From: Altererythrobacter sp. BO-6 | GTDB taxonomy: Bacteria > Pseudomonadota > Alphaproteobacteria > Sphingomonadales > Sphingomonadaceae | Assembly (NCBI RefSeq): GCF_011047315.1 | Contig: NZ_CP049259.1 | Location: forward strand, 496,001-560,000 | Length of the DNA: 64,000 bases | Reading direction: 5' to 3' | Shown here: positions 1-7,891 of the stretch, one piece after another | Numbering within the stretch: position 1 is the first letter of the stretch | Layout of the letters: each line of letters starts with the position of its first letter | The notes under the pieces: generated by a model | What the model was told of the DNA's origin: nothing | The model's input: the letters and a program-made list of their open reading frames with translations, nothing else | Database searches by the model: none | Translations under genes and position numbers: made by a program

Positions 1-757
1 TGCGCTTGAGCGGCTTGGTCTCGATCTCCTCGACCGTGAAGCGCCCTGCCTCGACCGCGGCTTTGGCCGCCATCGCGCTGCCTTCATTGCCAAGGCTCAG
101 CTTGTCGAGCTTCCGGCCTTCGAATTTCACCAGGCGCGCGTCAAAATCCGTGCCGTCATGCGCCAGCTTGGCCACAACCGACCAGTATTCGTCGGCCCGG
201 AAGGCTTCGATCTCGCGCTCGCGGTCGACAATCAGCCTTAGGGCCACCGATTGCACGCGCCCCGCGCTTTTGGCGCCCGGCAGCTTGCGCCACAGCACGG
301 GGCTGAGGGTGAAGCCGAACAGGTAATCGAGCGCGCGCCGCGCCAGATAGGCGTCGATCAGAGGCTGGTCGAGCTCGCGCGGGCTCTTCATCGCTTCCGT
401 TACCGCATTCTTGGTGATCGCATTGAAGGTGACGCGATCGACCTTGGCGGGGAGGACCTTGCGCTTCTTCAGCAGCTCCTGCACGTGCCAGCTGATCGCC
501 TCGCCTTCGCGGTCAGGGTCGGTCGCGAGCACCAGGCGCGAGGCGTTCTTGGCAGCGTCGGCGATTTCCTTGAAGCGGCTCTGCTTGTCGCGATAGAGTT
601 CCCAGTCCATCGCGAAATCCTCGTCCGGGCGCACGCTGCCATCCTTGGGCGGCAGGTCGCGGACATGCCCGAAGCTGGCGAGAACCTTGAAGTCCTTGCC
701 GAGGTATTTCTCGATGGTTTTCGCCTTGGCCGGCGATTCGACGATAACAAGCTGCAT
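1..757 (-). CDS. topA: DNA topoisomerase I, N-terminal part (runs off the left edge)
   Basis: Type IA topoisomerase that relaxes negatively supercoiled DNA. Only the first 252 codons are present; the gene continues beyond base 1, so the catalytic tyrosine is not seen. The N-terminus starts MQLVIVESPAKAKTIEKYLG, the typical Toprim opening with the catalytic Glu, followed by FGHVRDLP and the acidic motif ATDPDREGEAISWHV. The stretch YLARRALDYLFGFTLSPVLW and the GRVQSVALRLI motif further along are also typical. ATG at 755-757 is chosen because translation from it begins exactly at the conserved N-terminus. It lies downstream of plsY and dprA on the same strand and is probably co-transcribed with them, although an 83-bp gap with an alternating purine-pyrimidine tract separates it from dprA. 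Confidence 0.96.
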   Translation of the reverse strand, partial: MQLVIVESPAKAKTIEKYLGKDFKVLASFGHVRDLPPKDGSVRPDEDFAMDWELYRDKQSRFKEIADAAKNASRLVLATDPDREGEAISWHVQELLKKRKVLPAKVDRVTFNAITKNAVTEAMKSPRELDQPLIDAYLARRALDYLFGFTLSPVLWRKLPGAKSAGRVQSVALRLIVDREREIEAFRADEYWSVVAKLAHDGTDFDARLVKFEGRKLDKLSLGNEGSAMAAKAAVEAGRFTVEEIETKPLKR

Positions 758-776
758 TGCGGTGTTTCTGTGCCCC

Positions 777-814
777 TACGCGTATACGTGCCCATACACG
801 TACACGTACGCGCG
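777..814. repeat. Alternating pyrimidine-purine tracts, Z-DNA candidate
   Basis: Bases 777-790 (14 nt) and 793-814 (22 nt) alternate pyrimidine and purine without a break, separated by only two bases (cc). The two halves are also partly complementary (CGCGTA..CGTG against CACG..TACGCG), so an imperfect hairpin is possible. The tract is 20 to 57 bp upstream of the topA start. Confidence 0.75.
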
Positions 815-840
815 AGGGTGGCGGCGGATTTCGAGGTTCG

Positions 841-1956
841 TCAAGAGGTCAATGAAACGCGGCCACCTGCATGCCGTTCCAGCAGCCCCGCGATCTCCAG
901 CTCCAGCAGCGCCATCTGCACCGCCGCCGCGCCCGCGCCCGACTGGCGGATCAGCTCATCGACCGCCACCGGCGCTGTGGTGAGCAGGCTGGCGAGATCG
1001 GCCGGTTCGGCCTCTGCCCATTCCTCCGGCTCGAAATCGAACACTGGTGAAGCGACGCGGAAGCTGGAACGGGGCGTGCCGTCGAACCCGCTGAGCAGTT
1101 CCACCACCTCGTCGGGCGACTGCACCAGCACCGCGCCTTCGCGGATCAGCTGGTTGCAGCCCTGCGAACGCGCATCGAGCGGCGAACCGGGGATCGCCAT
1201 CACCTCCCTGCCCGCTTCTCCCGCCAGCCGCGCGGTGATCAGCGAGCCGGACTTGGGCGCGGCCTCCACCACCAGCGTGCCCGCAGCCATCCCGGCGATG
1301 ATACGATTGCGGCTGGGGAAGTGGCTGCCCTTCGGCTCTGTGCCGGGCGGTTGCTCGGCAATAAGCAAGCCTTGCTGCGCGATCCGTTCCTGCAAGTCCT
1401 GATGCTGCGGCGGGTAGGCCACATCGATCCCGCTGGCGATCACGCCCACGGTAGCGGGGAAAGCACCTTCATGCGCTGCGCCATCGATCCCGCGCGCCAG
1501 CCCAGAGACAACGGTAAACCCCTCGCCCGCCAGCGCGGCCGCAAATTCACGCGCCAGCTTGATCGCCGCGGCACTGGCATTGCGCGCGCCGACCATGGCG
1601 ACACAGGGCCTGGCTGCCAGCGCCCTATCGCCGCGATAGGTAACAATCGGCGGGGCGCTGTCGAGCTGCGCCAGCAGCACAGGATAGTCCGGCTGGTCAT
1701 GGAACAGGTACTTCGCGCCCGCCTTGCGCACGGCGGCCACTTCGCGCTCGATCGCCTCGACCGGAGCTGCGCGATATTGCCGCCCACCCCGCTTGCCGAG
1801 ATCCGGCAGCGCCTCCAGCGCCGCAACAGCATGGCCGAACCGCGCCAGCAGCTGGCGATAGCTGACCGGCCCGATGTTGGGGCTCCGCAACAGACGGATG
1901 CGGGCGAATGCTTCTTCCTGTGAGAGGAGAGCTGGCTGCGACCCCGTGCTCTCCAT
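841..1956 (-). CDS. dprA: DNA-processing protein DprA
   Basis: DprA binds incoming single-stranded DNA and loads RecA during natural transformation. The protein is 371 aa, the usual length. Visible parts are an N-terminal SAM-like helical region (RIRLLRSPNIGPVSYRQLL), the Rossmann-like core with MVGARNAS, VVSGLARGIDGAAHEGA, VIASGIDVAYPPQH, FPSRNRIIAGMA and SGSLITARLAGE, and a C-terminal winged-helix-like segment (LTTAPVAVDELIRQSG). It lies between plsY (16 bp upstream) and topA on the same strand. The ATG at 1954-1956 has no strong ribosome-binding site, which suggests coupling to plsY. High confidence in family; whether this strain is competent cannot be told from the window. Confidence 0.95.
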   Translation of the reverse strand: MESTGSQPALLSQEEAFARIRLLRSPNIGPVSYRQLLARFGHAVAALEALPDLGKRGGRQYRAAPVEAIEREVAAVRKAGAKYLFHDQPDYPVLLAQLDSAPPIVTYRGDRALAARPCVAMVGARNASAAAIKLAREFAAALAGEGFTVVSGLARGIDGAAHEGAFPATVGVIASGIDVAYPPQHQDLQERIAQQGLLIAEQPPGTEPKGSHFPSRNRIIAGMAAGTLVVEAAPKSGSLITARLAGEAGREVMAIPGSPLDARSQGCNQLIREGAVLVQSPDEVVELLSGFDGTPRSSFRVASPVFDFEPEEWAEAEPADLASLLTTAPVAVDELIRQSGAGAAAVQMALLELEIAGLLERHAGGRVSLTS

Positions 1957-1972
1957 CAGCTGGCGGATCGTA

Positions 1973-2557
1973 TCATTTCTTGCCGCCCACCTTCGGCTCT
2001 TCGCCCTTTATCAGCCGCGCGATATTCTCGCGGTGGAGGTAGATGATCAGCCCGGCAATAGCAGCCAGAATCGGGAAATACTCAGGATATCCGAACAGCG
2101 GCGCCGCGGCAGCGGCAGCGACGACCGCGCTCATCCCGGCGAGCGAGGAAATGCGGAAGATCGCCAGGATGCTGAGCCACACCAGCGCATAGGCAAGGCC
2201 GATAGGCCAGGCGAGGCCGAAGCTGACCCCGGCATTGGTGGCCACGCCCTTGCCTCCCTTGAAGCCCAGCCACACCGGGAAGCAATGCCCGATCACAGCC
2301 GCACCCGCGGCAAAGGCCATCGCCGGCCCTCCCCACAGCTGCCCTGCGATCCAAACCGGTGCAAAGCCCTTGAGCCCATCAAGCAGCAAAGTTGCCGCCG
2401 CCAGCCCCTTGTTGCCGGTGCGCAAGACATTGGTCGCGCCGATATTGCCGCTGCCGATCTGGCGCACATCGCCCATCCCCGCGGCTTTGGTGAGGAGCAG
2501 CCCGAACGGGATCGAGCCGAGCAGATATCCGAGCAATGCAGCGTAGAGGTTCTCCAT
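1973..2557 (-). CDS. plsY: Acyl-phosphate glycerol-3-phosphate acyltransferase PlsY
   Basis: Integral membrane enzyme that transfers the acyl group from acyl-phosphate to glycerol-3-phosphate, the first step of phospholipid synthesis. The 194-aa protein is hydrophobic throughout and carries the three family motifs: GSIPFGLLL near residue 12, GSGNIGATNVLRTGNK near residue 35, and GFKGGKGVAT about residue 100. An in-frame upstream start at 2647 would add 30 polar residues before the first membrane helix; ATG 2555-2557 is preferred because it begins directly with MENLYAALLGYLLGS and has AAGGGG a few bases upstream. It is the first gene of a plsY-dprA-topA run. Confidence 0.95.
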   Translation of the reverse strand: MENLYAALLGYLLGSIPFGLLLTKAAGMGDVRQIGSGNIGATNVLRTGNKGLAAATLLLDGLKGFAPVWIAGQLWGGPAMAFAAGAAVIGHCFPVWLGFKGGKGVATNAGVSFGLAWPIGLAYALVWLSILAIFRISSLAGMSAVVAAAAAAPLFGYPEYFPILAAIAGLIIYLHRENIARLIKGEEPKVGGKK

Positions 2558-2689
2558 AGCCCCTTGATTACCCAAATGAATGCGAATGGGTAGCAAAAAC
2601 CGTTTTCCGCCGGGTTTGACGCTGCAGGATGCCGGGGTACGGTCCAACCGTACTGGCGATTTGCCGGTGATGCCCTATCCTCTCCAGCC

Positions 2690-3388
2690 ATGAACAAGCC
2701 TGAAGTCCCCTCAAAAGCCACCGATCTGCACGAACGTGTCGACCGCCTGACCGAAAAGGAGAAGGATTGTCTGCGGCGCTGGATGCATCACCAGACCGCC
2801 AAGCAGATCGCACTCGATCTAGGCGTATCACATCACGCCATCGAAAAGCGGTTGAAGACCGCGCGCCTGAAACTGGACGTGGCAAGCTCCATTGATGCCG
2901 CACAAATGCTTGCCCAGGTGGAAGGGTACGATTGGACCGCCTCCCGTTCGCCGGACCTAGACCGGAGCCCACCAATCAACAAACCATGGCCATTCAGACC
3001 CGTATTGATTGGAGCCATCGCCATGAGCCTGCTTGCATCTGTCGTCCTTGTCGCCCTCTCCTATTCGGGCACCGCCGAACTGGACCTGAAGCCCGGCGAC
3101 CTCCTGCTAGTGGCGCCGGTGACTTTCGAACAATTGGACGAAAACAAGTCTGGCTATCTCGAAGGCGATGAGGCTCCCCCGCTTATCCATGCGAGCGGAA
3201 ACCCGTCGTACATTCCTGACGAAGATGGAAACGCGAAACTTTCCAGCGAGCAGTTCATCATAACCACCAAACCCATGCGCGACAGCTTTTACAGACAGGC
3301 CGATGCGAACGGGGACGGCAAGATATCGCCTGGCGAATACGGCGGCTGGGCCAAACTTCAAGCGAATCGGTTGTCGCCAGAGAGTTGA
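2690..3388 (+). CDS. Membrane-anchored LuxR-type HTH protein with EF-hands
   Basis: A 232-aa protein with an unusual order of domains. Residues about 20-65 form a LuxR/sigma-70 region 4-like helix-turn-helix (LTEKEKDCLRRWMHHQTAKQ, then IALDLGVSHHAIEKRLKTAR). Residues 103-125 are a single membrane helix. The C-terminal part carries two good EF-hand loops, D150-E161 (DENKSGYLEGDE) and D205-E216 (DANGDGKISPGE), and a degenerate one near D177. With the positive-inside rule the HTH would be cytoplasmic and the EF-hands periplasmic, so a calcium-sensing one-component regulator is a reasonable inference. It is divergent from plsY and 34 bp upstream of murI. No target is known from the sequence. Confidence 0.88.
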   Translation: MNKPEVPSKATDLHERVDRLTEKEKDCLRRWMHHQTAKQIALDLGVSHHAIEKRLKTARLKLDVASSIDAAQMLAQVEGYDWTASRSPDLDRSPPINKPWPFRPVLIGAIAMSLLASVVLVALSYSGTAELDLKPGDLLLVAPVTFEQLDENKSGYLEGDEAPPLIHASGNPSYIPDEDGNAKLSSEQFIITTKPMRDSFYRQADANGDGKISPGEYGGWAKLQANRLSPES

Positions 3389-3422
3389 CCAAGGGCGGAA
3401 CCTCGGCCATCGCCTCGCGCCG

Positions 3423-4220
3423 ATGGCTGAGTCCCATGATCCCATCCTGCTGTTCGACTCCGGTGTTGGCGGGCTGACCGTGCTCGCAGAGCTGCGTAAG
3501 CTGCTGCCCAATGCGCCGGTGATCTATGCCGCCGATCTGGCTGGCCTGCCCTATGGCGACAAGACCGAGGCGCAGATTGCTGCGCGCGTTGCCGGTCTGC
3601 TGGGCCGGATGGCCGAACGCTATCAGCCGCGTCTTGCCTGCATCGCCTGCAACACCGCCTCGACCATCGCGCTGGGCATGGTGCGCGAAGTACTCGAAAT
3701 CCCGATCGTCGGCACGGTGCCCGCGATCAAGCCCGCCGCCGCGATGACGCAGACCGGCGTGATCGGCCTGCTGGGCACAGCAGCCACAGTGCGCCAGACC
3801 TATGTCGACCGGCTGGAGGCAGAATTCGCCAATGGAAAGCGTCTGCTGCGCCATGCCGCGCCGGGCCTGGTCGAAGCGGCCGAGGCCAAGCTGCGCGGCA
3901 AGTCGGTCGACATGGCGGTGATCGAAGCGGCGGCGAGCGCGCTGCGCGGCATGGAAGGCGGCGACCGGATCGACACCGTCGTGCTCGCCTGCACCCATTT
4001 TCCGCTGCTCGAGGACGAGTTGGCGCAAGCCTTCGGGCCCGGCGTACGCTTCATCGATGGCGCCGCCGGCATCGCGCGGCGGATCGCGCACTTGACCCAA
4101 GGCCAGCCCTTCCCCGATGCCCAGTCAAGCCGCTTCGTCGTGACCGGAGAGGTGCAATCTGCGCAAGCGCTGTTGCCTTGGCTGGAAACCCTTGGGTTTT
4201 CAACGATCGAGCAATTCTGA
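3423..4220 (+). CDS. murI: Glutamate racemase
   Basis: Converts L-glutamate to D-glutamate for peptidoglycan. The 265-aa protein has the substrate-binding opening [10 protein letters not shown] and both catalytic cysteines in their motifs: ACNTAS and LACTHFP. YGDKT, which contributes to the active site, is also present. ATG at 3423 is chosen over an upstream in-frame start at 3303, which would overlap the preceding EF-hand gene and add 40 residues with no family similarity. Cytoplasmic. High confidence. Confidence 0.96.
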   Translation: MAESHDPILLFDSGVGGLTVLAELRKLLPNAPVIYAADLAGLPYGDKTEAQIAARVAGLLGRMAERYQPRLACIACNTASTIALGMVREVLEIPIVGTVPAIKPAAAMTQTGVIGLLGTAATVRQTYVDRLEAEFANGKRLLRHAAPGLVEAAEAKLRGKSVDMAVIEAAASALRGMEGGDRIDTVVLACTHFPLLEDELAQAFGPGVRFIDGAAGIARRIAHLTQGQPFPDAQSSRFVVTGEVQSAQALLPWLETLGFSTIEQF

Positions 4221-4259
4221 CCTGCGAGTCGTTCGCAAAGATCGCGGTAGAAAATTGGC

Positions 4260-4278
4260 GGGATTGGCACTAAATCCC
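4260..4278 (+). other. Hairpin in the hemA leader
   Basis: GGGATT (4260-4265) and AATCCC (4273-4278) can pair around a 7-nt loop, about 50 bases before the hemA start. There is no following U-tract, so it is not a clear intrinsic terminator for murI; it may be a leader structure or chance. Confidence 0.3.
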
Positions 4279-4326
4279 CGATCCCGAAATGGCCGCGATT
4301 GCGGCGCTGCGCAGCGGAAACGCCCA

Positions 4327-5547
4327 GTGAATTACGATCAGATCTTCGACAAGGCGATTGACCGCTTGCACGAGGAAGGGCGCTATCGCGTCTTCATCGA
4401 TATCATGCGCAACAAGGGCGCCTTCCCCAATGCGCGCTGCTTCCATGGCCACAACGGGCCGAAGCCGATCACCGTGTGGTGCTCGAACGACTACCTCGCG
4501 ATGGGCCAGCACCCCAAGGTCATCGGGGCGATGGAAGAGGCGCTGCATGATGTCGGCGCAGGCTCTGGCGGCACGCGCAATATCGGCGGCAACACCCACT
4601 TGCATGTCGAACTCGAGAACGAGTTGGCAGACTTGCACGGCAAGGAAGCCGCGCTGCTGTTCACCAGCGGCTATGTCTCCAACGACGCGACGCTGTCGAC
4701 GCTGGGCAAGCTTCTGCCCGGCTGTGTGATCTTTTCCGACGAGCTGAACCACGCCAGCATGATCGCAGGCATCCGCAATTCGGGCTGCGACAAGCGCGTG
4801 TTCCGCCACAATGACGTGGAGCATCTGGAACAGTTGCTGGCGGCCAAAGATGCCGACACGCCCAAGCTGATCGCGTTCGAAAGCGTCTATTCGATGGACG
4901 GCGATGTCGCCCCGATCCACGCGATCTGCGACCTGGCCGAAAAATACAACGCGCTCACCTATATCGACGAGGTCCACGCGGTCGGCATGTATGGCGATCA
5001 CGGCGGCGGCATTTCGGAGCGCGACGAAGCCGCGCACCGGATCGACATCATCGAAGGGACGCTGGGCAAGGCCTTCGGCGTGATGGGCGGCTATATCGCG
5101 GCCGACCGCAAGATCATCGATTGCATCCGCAGCTATGCGCCAGGCTTCATCTTCACCACATCGCTTTCGCCGGTGCTGGTCGCGGGCGTTCTGGCGGCTG
5201 TGAAGCACCTCAAGGAATCGAGCGAAGAGCGTGATGCGCAGCAGGCAGCTGCTGCATCGCTCAAGGCCAAGTTCCGCGATGCCGGCCTGCCGGTGATGGA
5301 CAGCGTGACGCATATCGTGCCGCTGATGGTGGGCGACCCGGTGCGCGCCAAGAAGATCAGCGACATCCTGCTCGCCGAATATGGCGCCTATGTGCAGCCG
5401 ATCAATTTCCCGACCGTGCCGCGCGGCACGGAGCGGCTGCGGTTTACCCCCGGCCCGGCGCACACCGAAGCGATGATGGACGAACTGACCGCAGCTTTGG
5501 TCGAAATCTGGGACCGGCTCGAGCTGGATCTCCGCAAAGCGGCCTAG
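4327..5547 (+). CDS. hemA: 5-aminolevulinate synthase
   Basis: PLP enzyme that condenses glycine and succinyl-CoA to 5-aminolevulinate, the first step of haem and bacteriochlorophyll synthesis in alphaproteobacteria. 406 aa, the normal length. Motifs include [43 protein letters not shown], the cofactor pocket [12 protein letters not shown], and the PLP-lysine segment [17 protein letters not shown] at 4327-4329 is used as start because it gives the typical [12 protein letters not shown]-terminus; the longer in-frame version from 4192 would overlap murI. Its presence is one of the main clues to an alphaproteobacterial host. Confidence 0.96.
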   Translation: MNYDQIFDKAIDRLHEEGRYRVFIDIMRNKGAFPNARCFHGHNGPKPITVWCSNDYLAMGQHPKVIGAMEEALHDVGAGSGGTRNIGGNTHLHVELENELADLHGKEAALLFTSGYVSNDATLSTLGKLLPGCVIFSDELNHASMIAGIRNSGCDKRVFRHNDVEHLEQLLAAKDADTPKLIAFESVYSMDGDVAPIHAICDLAEKYNALTYIDEVHAVGMYGDHGGGISERDEAAHRIDIIEGTLGKAFGVMGGYIAADRKIIDCIRSYAPGFIFTTSLSPVLVAGVLAAVKHLKESSEERDAQQAAAASLKAKFRDAGLPVMDSVTHIVPLMVGDPVRAKKISDILLAEYGAYVQPINFPTVPRGTERLRFTPGPAHTEAMMDELTAALVEIWDRLELDLRKAA

Positions 5548-5614
5548 CACTAGGGGATTTTGCGCCTGAGCCGTGCTGCGCTAGCACTCGCCCTGCAAAA
5601 CGGGAGAGAGCAGC

Positions 5615-6316
5615 GTGAGCTTTGAAAGCGGCCATCCAGACCAGACCTATGAACAAGTCGTGCGCGGGCGGCGCAGCATCCGCGGCTATCTCGACAAACC
5701 GGTGCCGCGTGCGCTGATCGAAGAGGTCATTTCGATGGCCATGCGCTCGCCGACCTCGATGAACACCCAGCCCTGGCACTTCCACGTCATCACCGGCGAA
5801 CCGCTCGACCGGATCCGCAAGGGCAACACCGAGAACATCCTCGCAGGGGTGCCTGACAGCCGCGAATTCCGGCGCGGGCACGCCTTCGAGGGCGTCCACC
5901 GCGATCGCCAGGTCGGCTGCGCGGTGCAGCTGTTCGAAGCGATGGGGATCGCGCGCGACGACAAGGAGAAGCGGCAGGACTGGGTGCTGCGCGGCTTCCG
6001 CCAGTTCGATGCGCCGGTCTGCGTGATCGTGACCTATGACAAGGAATTGTCCGACAGTGACGATACCGCCTTCGATTGCGGCGCCGTCACCACCGCGCTG
6101 GTCAATGCCGCCTGGAGCCGCGGGCTCGGCTGTGTGATCAACTCGCAAGGCATCATGCAGTCACCGGTGGTGCGCGAACACGCCGGCATCCCTGATGATC
6201 AGGTGATCATGAAGGCCGTGGCGCTGGGCTGGCCCGATCCCGACTTCCCGGCCAATTCGGTCTACATCACCCGCCGCCCTATCGAGGACGCGGCGCGCTT
6301 CGTGGGGTTCGACTGA
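5615..6316 (+). CDS. Nitroreductase family flavoprotein
   Basis: FMN-dependent oxidoreductase of the nitroreductase fold, 233 aa. Residues near the N-terminus give the FMN-phosphate motif RRSIRGYLDKPV and the SPTSMNTQPWHFHVITG segment; near the C-terminus the glycine-rich FMN-contacting stretch ARGLGCVI is replaced by SRGLGCVINSQGI, and ALGWPDPDFPANS matches the ALGYP motif. GTG start at 5615 is preceded by GGGAGAG. The natural substrate cannot be assigned; such enzymes reduce nitroaromatics, quinones or enones. Stands alone downstream of hemA. Confidence 0.88.
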   Translation: MSFESGHPDQTYEQVVRGRRSIRGYLDKPVPRALIEEVISMAMRSPTSMNTQPWHFHVITGEPLDRIRKGNTENILAGVPDSREFRRGHAFEGVHRDRQVGCAVQLFEAMGIARDDKEKRQDWVLRGFRQFDAPVCVIVTYDKELSDSDDTAFDCGAVTTALVNAAWSRGLGCVINSQGIMQSPVVREHAGIPDDQVIMKAVALGWPDPDFPANSVYITRRPIEDAARFVGFD

Positions 6317-6437
6317 TTCCGGCGCAGGTTGGCCACGCCCCATCGGATTAACCTTGAACATTCCGCCGAAGTTAAGCCTCCTGCCACGATCAAGGCGCGC
6401 AAAGCGTAAAATCGATCGGGAACTCTAGGAGGATCGC

Positions 6438-6929
6438 ATGAGAAGGATGATCATTGCAGCATCGGCAGCCGCCATCGCGTTCGGCAGCACCACAACGGTT
6501 GCAGCACAGGACAGCAGCGACCCCGCCGATACCGGAACCGAAACTGCCGAAGACACCGGCAACGGCGCCATCGTTACACGTGAGGATCTCCTCGAAACGG
6601 TCACTGACGAGAACGGTGATCCGGTGCCCGTGCGTGATCCCGAAGGCAATGCCGTAACCGACGAAAACGGTGAGCCCGTTTACGAAACGGTTGCCGTCGG
6701 ATGGGTCCAGACTGTTGAAACGCCTTCGGGCAATGTTCACACCATCACCAAGGAAGACGGCAGCCGGGCGATCGTGACGCACGAATTCGCCAACAAGCCC
6801 GAACGGCTGGCGCTTGCAGAACGCATGGAGAAGCCCGAAAAACCTGAGCGTCCGGAGAAGCCGGAAAAGCCCGAGCGTCCCGAGAAACCGGAAAAGCCGG
6901 AACGCCCAGATAAGCCTGGCCGCAACTAA
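6438..6929 (+). CDS. Small exported protein with C-terminal Pro/Glu/Lys repeats
   Basis: A 163-aa protein of unknown function. It has a Sec signal peptide (MRRMIIAASAAAIAFGSTTT, then VAAQD as a likely cleavage site), an acidic middle part with two copies of a TDENGxPV motif, and a C-terminal tail of three 9-residue units KPEKPERPE. A strong ribosome-binding site AGGAGG lies 5-6 bases before the ATG. The tail is charged, proline-rich and unlikely to fold; it could span the periplasm or contact peptidoglycan, but this is inference. 97 bp upstream of another exported protein. Confidence 0.8.
   Translation: MRRMIIAASAAAIAFGSTTTVAAQDSSDPADTGTETAEDTGNGAIVTREDLLETVTDENGDPVPVRDPEGNAVTDENGEPVYETVAVGWVQTVETPSGNVHTITKEDGSRAIVTHEFANKPERLALAERMEKPEKPERPEKPEKPERPEKPEKPERPDKPGRN
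6831..6911 (+). repeat. Three tandem 27-bp units encoding KPEKPERPE
   Basis: Units at 6831-6857, 6858-6884 and 6885-6911 encode KPEKPERPE twice and KPEKPERPD once. The protein repeat is better conserved than the codons, which vary synonymously, so it is kept by selection rather than being a very recent duplication. Confidence 0.9.
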
Positions 6930-7026
6930 ATCGCTGTAATGGCCTGTATGGCCAAAAAAATTCAGGTGTCGCTTCGGCTTTCACGCCGTTGCGGCACTTT
7001 GGATTCTCGCCAAGAAGGAACGTCAC

Positions 7027-7842
7027 ATGACATACATGCCAAGACTGGTCGCGTTCGCCGCCGCGTCGGGCGCCGCATTGCTCACAACACCCGCAACAGC
7101 GCAGGACAGCAATGGCGATAGCTATATCCAGTTCAGCACCGGGGTGGATTACTCGTCGGGCGATTATGGCGATGCCGAAGACACGGACATGTTGGCCGTC
7201 CCGGTCAGCGTGAAATACCAGGCCGGGGACTTTTATGTCCGCGCATCGACTGCGTGGGTCGACGTCAAAGGCCCTTCCGGGATCATTCCCGGCGATGGCG
7301 GCGTCAACCCGGGTCGCGGCAATGGCGGGGGCGGCACCCCTCCTCCAACAGAGATCGTATCGCGTAGCGGCCTTGCTGATGTGAACCTGGAGGCCGGGTA
7401 CAGCCTGTTTCTGGGTGGCAGCACATTCTTTGACGCAGTGGGCAAGGTTAAGCTACCAACCGCATCCGAAACCAAGTTCCTGGGTACCGGCAGCACCGAT
7501 TTCACCGCGCAGGGCGAACTGCTCCATGTTATGGACAATGTGAGCTTTTCACTGGTCGGCGGTCGCCGCTTCAACGGCTCAAGCGATCTCTACGAACTGC
7601 AGGATGTCTGGCTCGCAGGCGCCGGCGTCTATGTTGCCGCCGATGATGTGACTCTGGGCCTCGACTATGAGTGGCGTGAGGGCGCGGTCGAAGGCTCGCC
7701 GGACCGGAGCGAGCTGACCGGGTCGCTCACTTACAAGCTCAATGAGAGCCTGCGGCTGCAGGGCTACGGCTATACCGGCCTTGCCGATGGCAGCCCCGAC
7801 ATCGGCGGCGGATTGCAGGTTCTGCTGCGGTTGGGCCAGTAA
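7027..7842 (+). CDS. Predicted outer-membrane beta-barrel protein
   Basis: A 271-aa exported protein. The first 25 residues are a signal peptide ending ATPATAQ-like (TTPATAQDSNG). The rest shows alternating hydrophobic/polar strands typical of a porin or transporter-like barrel (SYIQFSTGVDYSSGDYG, VTLGLDYEWREGAVEGSP, SLRLQGYGYTGLADGSP). A glycine/proline-rich loop near residues 82-110 would be surface-exposed. The protein ends in a short polar stretch, not the usual aromatic C-terminus, so assembly by BAM is probable but not certain. AAGGA lies 6 bp before the ATG. Function unknown. Confidence 0.75.
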   Translation: MTYMPRLVAFAAASGAALLTTPATAQDSNGDSYIQFSTGVDYSSGDYGDAEDTDMLAVPVSVKYQAGDFYVRASTAWVDVKGPSGIIPGDGGVNPGRGNGGGGTPPPTEIVSRSGLADVNLEAGYSLFLGGSTFFDAVGKVKLPTASETKFLGTGSTDFTAQGELLHVMDNVSFSLVGGRRFNGSSDLYELQDVWLAGAGVYVAADDVTLGLDYEWREGAVEGSPDRSELTGSLTYKLNESLRLQGYGYTGLADGSPDIGGGLQVLLRLGQ

Positions 7843-7863
7843 GGCGGGCCAGCAGACTGGAAA

Positions 7864-7891
7864 GTGAGCCTGCGCGTCAGCGAAGGCTCAC
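7864..7891. terminator. Possible bidirectional terminator hairpin
   Basis: GTGAGCC (7864-7870) pairs with GGCTCAC (7885-7891), with an inner CGC/GCG pairing. It sits between the convergent barrel gene and the decarboxylase and overlaps the last codons of the latter. No U-tract follows on either strand, so the call is tentative. Confidence 0.4.

Noticed and set aside
251..1402. Long plus-strand frame opposite topA and dprA
   Set aside because: Both opposite genes are certain by motif. The frame is a by-product of high GC.
4270..5550. Long minus-strand frame opposite hemA
   Set aside because: Histidine- and arginine-rich translation with no motif; hemA on the other strand is certain.
6317..6437. 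EcfG-type stress promoter (GGAAC) before the repeat protein gene
   Set aside because: GGAAC is present near 6418 but no matching GTT -10 box lies at the right distance before the ATG.
6946..6968. GGCC...GGCC hairpin with seven A as a terminator
   Set aside because: The run after the stem is A on the plus strand, not T, so it does not fit an intrinsic terminator in either direction.
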